From positions 715,418-779,417 of the forward strand of contig JAFKAC010000025.1 of NCBI GenBank assembly GCA_025766275.1: a DNA stretch of 64,000 bases, in the 5' to 3' direction. A program made the translations under genes and the position numbers. Below are positions 11,006 through 20,600 of the stretch, one piece after another. The notes under the pieces are model-generated. The model did no database searches and was not told where the DNA came from. It was given only the letters and a program-made list of their open reading frames with translations. Numbering within the stretch: position 1 is the first letter of the stretch; each line of letters starts with the position of its first letter. This DNA is from Lactarius indigo (Eukaryota > Basidiomycota > Agaricomycetes > Russulales > Russulaceae).

Positions 11006-11846
11006 AATGTCTGATACTTCACCCGAATACAAATGAGCGCTGTACGGAACTTGCACTAAAAGCTCACAGACCCATCTCCCTTCTCGAGACCATGAGTCAA
11101 CTCCTGAGGAGGTAGTGGCCAAACAGCTACAATACGACATGGTCATGTACAAACTGATCCCCACCAACAAATGTGGAGCACCTCCCACCTTCCCTGCTAA
11201 CCCTGTCACGGCTGCATCATCATCGTAGCACGTGCTGGATTGGCTTGCGTCGGACCTCCATCAGTTGTGGCCATAGTCGCAAGTGGCTGTGGGTCGACCT
11301 GAGGTCGACATCGGGTGGTGGTGAATTCGGTAGTGGCGTCGCACGAATGGTGGGTGGGTGTGGTTGCGAGCCGGCTGTGAGCACGAGCGTGTTGTCAGCT
11401 TAAAAGGACTAACACCAATTTAATTATTTTTTGCTTTTTTTGTTGTGGAGGCAGTTTACGATATCTGCAGGCATATGTTGGTCTGTGTATCTGTATAACT
11501 GGGGTGTTGGGATTCATGTCTGCAGGCCGTACTTTTTGCTGCTCGTACAGGATACGAGGGTCACGGTCTTGGTCACGGTGGTGCATCATCTCAATCTCTT
11601 TGTGGGCACTGTTTATCCCAGGTTTTTTCACTGCAAGATCCCCACAACAAACGGGTCTCTTCAGACACACTTTGGCCATCCAAACCACAACTTAAAGGAT
11701 CCCGCACTTGATCCCGCATTCCTTTCCTCCCACAACACACTTCTGTAACGCAAGCCAATCATCCTATCTTCTCTCCCACCCTTTCGGACCTTATTTTTGT
11801 ATCACTTTATGCACGAATTTTGCACTGCCTGCTCAAGGTGTCACGG
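11006..11846. other. Non-coding stretch after the paralogue
   Basis: Faint in-frame sequence at 11095-11180 may be a decayed continuation of the preceding gene. The rest shows nothing recognisable. Confidence 0.35.
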
Positions 11847-12124
11847 TGTTGGAGTGTTCAGCCACACACGATGCACCAGCGTCGGACAGTCTCGGGCCGG
11901 CCGAACTAGAAACACATGAGTGCGTTAGGTCGGGCTCAGCTGCTCGACTGCGGACTCAAAATATACTCTATAAACATAATTTTCCCTTACACAAATACTT
12001 CGCAGCTCACGTAGTACAACCTCAGCCTTTTCTCCCAAACGGCTGAGGCTAGTAGTTTACTCTATTCCGTCTTATGGTACTTTTACTTACTGTGTACTTA
12101 GTCGCGCATTCTCGCGCTCCTACA
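11847..12124 (+). mobile_element. Solo LTR, Ty1/copia-like (278 bp)
   Basis: It begins TGTTGGAG and ends CTCCTACA, giving 8-bp ends that are inverted complements apart from one mismatch, and it contains CTCTATAAAC as a TATA box. It is about 85-90% identical over its full length to the copy at 48664-48940. No internal element sequence flanks it and I cannot find matching target duplications, so it is old or rearranged. Confidence 0.85.
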
Positions 12125-12465
12125 CCAGCCATATTGTGATCGTGAGTTTGATCATGAGTTAGGATGAATTACAGTAAGTTGTCCCATCTTTAGTGAAGTC
12201 AACCCTACATTGTGCCCGAAAGTCCACCCACACACGGTCCCACAGAAAGCCAAAAATCGGGATAGGCTAGGTCACAGTTGACGAAGTCGACATCTAGTTC
12301 CCAATTGAACAGGAATCAGAATCAGAATGTATTAAATTATCAAACTGCTGTGACTAGCCTCTCGTTGCCCATTCCTGGTTGTATCTGAACAGTAGGCCAT
12401 CAGGCATGTCACCTAGGCTGGGGTACACACTCTGCATAGGTGTATATGGGATTGACGAGTGCTTC

Positions 12466-12937
12466 TCATGTCCAGCCCGACTGGGATGCACAGACCAGAA
12501 AGAGTCTGTGCGTGGCGTCCTGGACGCCTGTGCACACATCACATCCTGACTCTCAATTTCCTTTCTTCCAGTATGTTATGTGTGTCATCTCTCTGTGTGG
12601 CGTCCTGGACGCCAGTGCACATATCACATCCTGACTCTCAAATATCCTTCCTTCCAGTATGTTATGTGTGTCATCTCTCTGTGTGGCGTCCTGGACGCCA
12701 GTGCACACATCACGTCCTGACTCTCAAAATCCCTTCCCTTCAATGTGTTACATATAAGTTATGTGTGTCATCTCTCTGTGTGGCGTCCTGGACGCCTGCG
12801 CACACATCACGTCCTGACTCTCAAAACCCCTTCCCTTCAATGTGTTACATATAAGTTATGTGTGTCATGTCTTGTCCAAGTGGACCACACAGACTGGAAA
12901 GAGCCTATGTCTGTATGTGTGTGGCGTCCTGGACGCC
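12466..12937. repeat. 133-bp minisatellite family, array 2 (inverted relative to array 1)
   Basis: The palindrome GGCGTCCTGGACGCC occurs at 12514, 12599, 12685, 12782 and 12923 (spacings 85, 86, 97, 141), each followed by a CACACATCACxTCCTGACTCTCAA-like stretch. The last unit and the leader at 12466 also carry the GACxGGAAAGAGxCTxTGT segment of array 1 in reverse complement. The middle units are therefore shortened versions lacking about 45-50 bp. The orientation is opposite to the array at 4891. Confidence 0.9.
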
Positions 12938-13423
12938 TTTGCTTTAAGTATAGTCAAACCCCTCATAACCTATCAGTACAATATATAAAAACTATATATC
13001 CTCATAGCTAGTACACCTCCCTCTGCCATGCACCAGTCCCCTTCCCTCCTGCAGCCCGCACCGAATCTAGAACGGAGAGCACGGAAGTGACTCGCAAGGA
13101 ATATACATAATTAAGTACCCAGATATGTCAGGCCTGGCAGATTTATGGTAACGTAGTGCGTATTGGCTTATTACTCGACGCCTTGATCAAGGCCTTGATG
13201 TCACAACATCTTTGCTGTCCTTCATTTTTTTCTTGCTGTTCATCATGCATTGAGTTTGATCTATTGTTCACAATGACTCCACATGGTAGTACGGTACGAT
13301 AATCCGGTCGAAATACGTTTGTAATTACATGACTAAAAGAAAGCTCAGGCACGGAGGCCCAGCGCCCAGCGCTCGAAATGGTGCGGGGACAAGACACCTG
13401 GACCATCGAACTGTTCTGGAAGC
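12938..13423. other. Non-coding stretch
   Basis: Region downstream of the minus-strand SNF2 gene. No ORF or repeat was recognised. Confidence 0.35.
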
Positions 13424-13684
13424 TCACCGTTTGCCTTGGCTGCCCTTCCACTTTTTGCCAAAGTCCTTAAATGATGTGGACGAGTCCGGGGAAAATCGTT
13501 TCGCGCTCGCCTTGTGCTTTAGTGGACGCAAAGATGGGCCCGTCTCAACACTCAGGAACTGCTCATCTGTGGCAGGCATCGATAGTCCAGAGCTGTTACC
13601 TTGCCTGTACATTCCCTTCTGCGTCACACCTTCCTTGCTCCCAGTCAGTGACTTGGACTTGGACTTGCCCGCGCCCACTCGCTG

Positions 13685-13687
13685 TCA
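13685..13687 (-). other. In-frame TGA in SNF2 C-terminal tail
   Basis: The minus-strand frame reads SGSERSSN, TGA, QRVGAGKSKSKS without any frame change. CGA (Arg) is the simplest ancestor. Confidence 0.65.
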
Positions 13688-13989
13688 GTTCGACGACCGC
13701 TCACTTCCTGACGAACTTGCTCGGCTCAGGCTGCAGCTGCGCTTAGAGCCGGCTGAAAGAGAGGTTGCTCCCAACTCATCGGTGCTAGTGCCAGGAAGGC
13801 TCGCCAATTCAGTGAGCGGAGAGTCGGAAAAGAGATCACCATCTGCTTTATGTATTCAGTTTTTCTTGTGCACAACAGTCCCATCACTCACTGGTACTCA
13901 CCTCTGATGACCATGTCCATATCTGCATCCACCTGCACTGCGGGGATATCTTTCCCTATTGCTGCTTTCACATATTGTTCCGACAAGGC

Positions 13990-13992
13990 TCA
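13990..13992 (-). other. In-frame TGA after EQAL in SNF2 gene
   Basis: The frame continues ALSEQYVKAAIGKDIPAVQV after the stop, up to a clean GTGAGT splice donor. A single C-to-T change of CGA would explain the stop. Confidence 0.6.
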
Positions 13993-16900
13993 CAACGCTT
14001 GTTCCCTTGCTTCCAGAAGCCGCAGACCCTCAGCATGGTTCGCGTCTCTCAGCGCACCACGGTGGTCACCAAGAATGAGTAAGCAGGCCTTTACATATTT
14101 GAACATGTCTGGGTTGGCAGAGGACTTGAGCTCTTCTATCTGCTCGTCGTAATCTGGGTCCACCTGGTCGATGACACCTGTTGGCAGATTGAATGGTGGG
14201 ATCAGTTCCTCCAGCTCTGCAATGGTCTTGGGAATGCCCTTCTCTCTCTGGTCGGAGGTGGACTTCTGCAGCAAAGGGGAAACCTCAGCCCTCAGTATGC
14301 AGAGTTTACTCAGGTACTACCTCCTGTGTATGTTTGCCCTTCGAACTCTTCGCTGGTGCGTTCGAGGTCGAAATCACTGAGCCAGCAGCAGGCTCGACCT
14401 CTGTTCTTGGCTCTACCTGCTTTGGCTTCCCCCGTCTACTGGCATGTGGTGCTGCGGCGGTCTTGGTCTTCTGCTCCCTCCCCTTCGGTAACGCTTCCAC
14501 CTTGCGTTTCTTGTTGGACACGCTTGGCTCCTCGTCTGGAAGCTCGACCACCATGTCATCTGTGATGTCCTCCTCATCACCGAGCTCCAGCGCTTTCCCT
14601 GTTAGTCACTCTCTGTCAGCATTCAAGTTCTCCATCTTTCCACCTCATTCCACACTCACTGAGCTTGTCTCCGATGTTGGCAAATGACTCCAGTATGAAG
14701 CCCTTGCTGAATGATATGTTGTTCAGGAAAATGTCAGGAGACTTCGCCCCAATCAGCCGATAGACCTTCACAGTCTTTGGCTGGGGGTGCCTCCAAATAT
14801 GCCCAATTAGCTGCTGGTCATCCAGCGCAGACCATAGCACGTCCTATGATTGTTGCATCACATATCAGTTATTTTGGTCACATGATCATTTGTACATACG
14901 ACGATAATGAGAATATTTGCGAATGCGATGTTGAGCCCCACTGAGCCCACATTTGATATGAGCAGAACGCGCTTTCCATCGTGTCTGCTCTCCTTGAATT
15001 GCTTGAGCTTCTCTGTCCTCTGCCGCAGTGGCATAGACCCATCGATCCAAAGCATCTTGATCTTGTTCGCTTCGAGTACCTGCCAGTGGCATATAATGAT
15101 CAGCAATTAGATATTCGGCCACACATCTAAGACTCCTTGGTGCTATGTTTGGGGACGTACCATGTTTATCAAGTTGAATGCGGTCGTAAAGTATGCGTAT
15201 ATGATAACCTTGTCAGGCAATGTAGATGCCTGCTGTTGCCGCTGCTGCTTCTGAGATGAGCTGGTCACTGAGTGAGACCACGGGATATGTCGCGTTGGGA
15301 ATATCATCGGTGCACCGTCCTCTGCCAAGTGGTGCTTTAGGATCTCAACAAGTGAGTCGAGCTTTGCCGATGGTACCCTTCTGTATAAGTCTGGGTCGTT
15401 GGCTTTCACCGCTGGTCCAATCTTCACACAGGAAGGGTGGAGCAGACGTTGCTGAATCTTCAGGTAGAATTTCTGTGTCATGGGTCAGTTCCCTTCCTCT
15501 CAAATGAAGGCACATTGACACTCACCTCCCCTGCAAACTGCTTCACGAATGACTTGTCGTCAATTGCTTGCTCAGAAAGTGTCTCCAATGCGTCGTACTC
15601 GTGGTCATATAACTCGACCACACATTTATGCTCCTCATACGGTTCAAGTCCAGAGATTGTGTTGTCCATGAAGTCCAGTGAGTTCACCGTCCGCCGTATT
15701 ACAGCCCCCTTGTACTTCTCCCGAATCTTCGTGATCCACGACGCAGTCTCCAACCTGGTGTGTACTTCTGTTGGCGGTGCATCCTTCTCACCCTCCATGA
15801 GTGCACGCAGTTGCCCCTCCAGCTCGTCCTGATTGGCTGCCTTCTTCTGCTTGTTGTCTGCTCGTTTGGCACGACCTAGCTCTTTCTTCATCTCATCAAA
15901 CTCATGGTCATAAGCATCATCAAATTGGGGCAGCCCAAGAGCCTTCCCGATGTGCCACAAATCCTGCGGTCGAGGTCATCGTTAGCTCTCAAATGCGCGC
16001 ACACTCAACCTCTGGTATACGCACATCAGCTCGCGTAGTCACCGGTGTCGCCGTCATCCCAATGAATATATCAGTTTTCTCCCGTAGTGCACGCACCGCA
16101 CCATACAGCTTGTTCGCATTTCTGAAGCCATGTGCTTCGTCGATCGCGACCGCAAGATACTGTCGCCCAAAGATGGACTGCCCTTCATGCGCACCCGCAC
16201 GTGCTGCCATCGTCGGCTTACCTCGGCCATGCAGTACATGGACAAAGCTAGAATCCAACATCAGTGCCTGCAGCGTCTGACTGTCAGCCAATCCCTCTGT
16301 AATTATAGACATGGCTCATGCTAAACGCATGCTCACTGATGTGGACGTGACATACAGCCTCATGCCTGCGGCCACCTTTGACCATTCAGCCACCTCTGTC
16401 CATAATCCCTTGCGCTGCAACAACCCTCCAGTGACCTTGACCACATCCAGCGAGCCAGCTTGCAGAAAGCGCACACACTCGGATGTCACCTGGTCCAAAA
16501 GAGGTGGTGGCACGACAATCAAGAACGGGTGATCGGGTAGCACGGCATGTTTACCAGCCCAGTCTGACCATCCATTCGTCGTCCCTTTCATATGTGTCAT
16601 CTTGGGTGTCTCTGAACTTATTGCACGATAAATATTGCTTACCCCACATCCCTGGGTATCTCCCGCTCTCCCTGTGCACCATACGGTAGTACGCCAGCAT
16701 TGCAAAGAAGGCTAGGACCTGGACAGTCTTTCCGAGCCCCACGTCGTCCATCAACAAGACAGGTTGCGACGCCTGCGCACGTTCGACCATCCTTGTAACC
16801 CCAACGAGTTGGTGCCATCGCAAGGAAAATGGTTCCATTCTACTGGCACCAGATTCCCCAGGTGTGTCAAGCTCTTCAGAAATTTCATCCCTGAAGAATG

Positions 16901-17077
16901 GGATCGCGTGTCTCTCCAACCTGAGCAGTTGGTACAGTTCCTCAGGTGTCTTCTTCTGCAGGTGTTCCACCCCCTCAGACCAGTCCATCGCGGGCTCAGG
17001 CGCAAAGTCGAACACCACCTCGTCTTCCATGTGGGCCTTCTCCAGCTCCAGGCGTTCTGACAGTTGCTGGCACATTA

Positions 17078-17656
17078 TGTTACGCCCTAGCAGGGGCGCG
17101 GGTTCTAAAGGTTCTGAATCACACAGGTATCAAGCGAAGACTTCTGTTGTCTTATTGCTATGAAATACGAGTGATAAAAGTGTGGCACAAGGTGCAGCAC
17201 GGCTCTGCTATGTAGGACTCCTCGTCCGAAGTGTCTAACACTTCTCTACACTTGGTCTTGCTAGTGCGCAGAGTATAACAGGTGTAACGCGTTGATATAG
17301 TTCAACTGCAAAGACTTTGAAGTGTCCTGGTTAAGGACTGAGGTAGGGGATGCACAAGAAGAGAGGGATAAGGCGAGGTCACACCAAAGTACGAAGGCAA
17401 GGTTGCTAGATTGCAAACGAAGCCAAGTCTGGCTTCCTACGGTCTATGGTACAGGTTTATATAGGACAGGGTTCCAAACAACATGAACACAAGTCCACAC
17501 AATATCAAAGAGACTAAACGGAGTAAACAGAAGTTCGGATCAAAGAAACAGCGCCACTAGTAACAGTAGCTCCTTTGGTAACAAAGTATGGTACAGAAGG
17601 GGAAAGGCAGGGTGGAGACATACTGTGGCTTAGGTCCGAAGCGTCGGATCATAACA
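17078..17656 (-). repeat. El1 3' LTR
   Basis: 579 bp, plus-strand ends TGTTACG and ATAACA. The adjacent sequence 17657-17672, read on the minus strand, is a purine tract (AGAGAGGGGCTCA), the plus-strand primer. Confidence 0.95.
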
Positions 17657-17672
17657 TGAGCCCCTCTCTAAG
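17657..17672 (-). promoter_or_regulatory. El1 polypurine tract
   Basis: The minus strand reads TTAGAGAGGGGCTCA, directly abutting the 3' LTR. Confidence 0.8.
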
Positions 17673-17682
17673 TCAACTCTCC

Positions 17683-20600
17683 CTAGAGTGCTTCGAAGTC
17701 CATCAGGTCATAGACATCATTGTCTACATTGTTGGAGGGGGTGCTTTCGCGAGGGAGGGGGCAGCGATGTTGGCGAAGGAAGTTGAAGGGACCATGGGCC
17801 CCACACTTGCGACAATTTTCATACTTGGGGCACTTGATTTCTTCGTGGCTGTTGCTGGTAAAACACTTGCCACACCACTGAGTGCGTTCTTCTGGGGCTG
17901 GCCAGAGGCATTGGTAGGGGAAGTGGTCAGTGCTAGAACACCTCCAGCAGAACTTCTGTTTTTGAGGGCAGGCGAAGGAGAGGTGGTCTTCAGACTGGCA
18001 CCTGTAACAAAGTCGAATGGTGCCAGTCTCCTTCTTGTTGGCTCTGCGCTTGCGTCTCTTCTTCCTTTCTGCAGAGGGGCTAGGTCCTTCTGGTTCGTCG
18101 TGGAGTCGTGGCATGGAGTGGTAGCGAGGTGGAGCAGGGGCAGGAATGGGGTGGACTTCAAAGGGGTGAGTTTCTTCTTCCGGAGGAGGGGGGTGTAGTG
18201 TGAGCCATCGATCTGCAATTCGGACATAGGCCTTGTGTTCTTGCAGCCTTCTTCGGGTGCTGGTTAGTTGCATGTCCATGTTGAGGAGGTGCCTTTTGAG
18301 GGGCTCCATCGTCTTGTACAGGCCTTCAATCTCCTTTCGGAGGGCCTTCTGGTTTCGCAAGAGTCGGCGAGTCCTGGAGATTTCTGCTGTGAGGCGGTCA
18401 TCTTTCAGATCTTCTAGGACTTCGTCGACTTGTCTGGCTGTGGGGGAAGCTTCGTCCAAGTTCTGCATCTGAGCTGGGGTGATGGGGGGAGCTGGGTTGT
18501 GGGGGTCGTCGTCTCTGGGAAGGAGAAAAAGGGGGAGGCCATAGTGAGGGAGGTTTTTGCCCATGGTGCCGATGACATCTTCTTTGTTTTCACTGATCTT
18601 GATCCATTTGGCATCTTTTCGGATGTACGAGGTTGGGTCAGCGTCGTCAGGGATGAGGAAGTGGACATAGCGGCTGCTCCAGGGGTCATTCAAGAAGAAG
18701 GGGTAGCCAGGGTCGTCGTCTTCTTCAGCAGCGATGTGCATCCTTTCATAGTTAATGGGGAGTGCATCCATGATTGGGTTGTTGGTTATTTCGCTGAGAC
18801 GAGCCATGGCCACTCTAGGATCAGGGGGGGAGGTGGTAGGTCGGTGTATCTCGGGAGTAGGGGGAGCTGTGTGTCCAGGAGGGGGAACGCGAAGGGCTAT
18901 TCCTCCTCCTTCTGTTTCTATGACGCTGGGCATGGTGGGATCAATGGGTTGTGGTTCCTGGATGAGTGAAGGCAAGGAAGGGGGTCGTGCTGGGAAGGGA
19001 GAATAGCCAGAGGAGGGTGTGACAGAGGGTGTTTCGTCAAAGGAGCCTCTTTCCATGGCACGAGCAACAAGATGTTCTACAGAGGAGGAGCGAGAGGGCA
19101 TGGTGAGGAAGCTAGTGGGGAAGGTGGTTGCTGTTCGTACTGTTACTTCCTTTCGTTTTAACCATTGCTTTGCTCCTTCGCTTCTGGGGTTGCTCTCAAA
19201 GTGTTCCTGAATAAGTTCTGGGGCGTTGAGGTTCTTTTCTGGTTCCCAACTGTTGTGTGCATCGGAGTATCCCTTCCACTTGATTAGGAACTGTAACTGG
19301 TTCCTGTGGCGTCTTGTTTCTAGTATTTTCTCGACTTCCCACTCCTGTTCCCCATCTACTAGATCTGGGGGTGGTTCCGTAAAGTTCTTTCCATGTATGG
19401 AGGTTTCTTTGTATGGCATCAGGAGTGACGCATGGAATACTGGGTGGATCCGCCACTGATGGGGAAGTTTCAGGGCATATGTGGTGGCAGAGATCTTCTT
19501 TGTGACCCTGAAGGGTCCATATCTTTTTGGGGCTAACTTGAAACTAGGGTGCGTTGTTTTCAAGTTCCTGGCATCCAGCCACATGCTATCTCCTTCTGCA
19601 TGTTGTTCGAAGCGAGAGGATCCTTTGTAGAGTGACTGTGCATGGGTAATTGCTGCTTGGGCGGTCCTTCTGGCTTCCTGGATTCGCTCCAATCTCTCTT
19701 GTGTTCCTGGTACTGTGGTCGTTCTTTCTGGTTGGTGTACTCTTGGAATGTACCCAAGGATTAATTCGTAGGGTGCCTTTTTAGTGGTTGCGCTTGGCCA
19801 GGAGTTGTGGGTGTACTGTGCCAGTGGTAGTAGTTCCGTCCAATTGTCTTGTTGATGGTTTATGAACATTCGGAGGTACTGTTCTAACCACTGGTTTGTT
19901 CGCTCTGATTGTCCGTCTGTTTGTGGGTGGTATGCTGTGCTGATGTTTTGTTCTATGTCAAGTACTCTGCACAGTTCTTTGATGAACTTCGCTGTGAATC
20001 TGGGGTCTCTGTCGGAGATGACCCTTCTTGGTAGTCCATAGTGTGGCAGGACAGTTTTGGCATAGAGTTTTGCCACTCCTTCTGCGTCTATTGTTTCGCT
20101 GCATGGGATAAAGAAGGCTGCTTTGGAACAGTCATGATCCGTGATGGTGAGAATTGTGTCATTGTCTTCTGATTGGGGTAGCTTTGTGATAAAGTCTAGA
20201 GCGATGGTTTCAAAAGGGAGTGCTTCTGGGTTAGTCTTGATGGGGAATATCGGTGGTTTCGGGTTCCCAGGGAAGTTCTTGTTTGATTGGCATGTGGCAC
20301 AGCCCTTTACATATGCGGATATGTCGTCTTTCATGTTTGGCCACCAAAAGTCTTGTGACACTAACCACAAAGTCTTTGTTATTCCGGGGTGTCCAGCTGT
20401 TTTTGTATCGTGAAACAGGGAAATTACCCCCCTCTTTAGCGGTGTGTTGTCCACAACCACCAGTTTGTCACCTCTCCACCAGTGTTTGCCTTGTTTTACT
20501 AGGTGGAAGGGGGCGGCCCACTCGTCCAGAGTGTCTTGGTGGTCTAATTGGTGTGCCATGACCCGGTCATCTATTCTTATGGAGAGAGCGGAGTTTGCGA

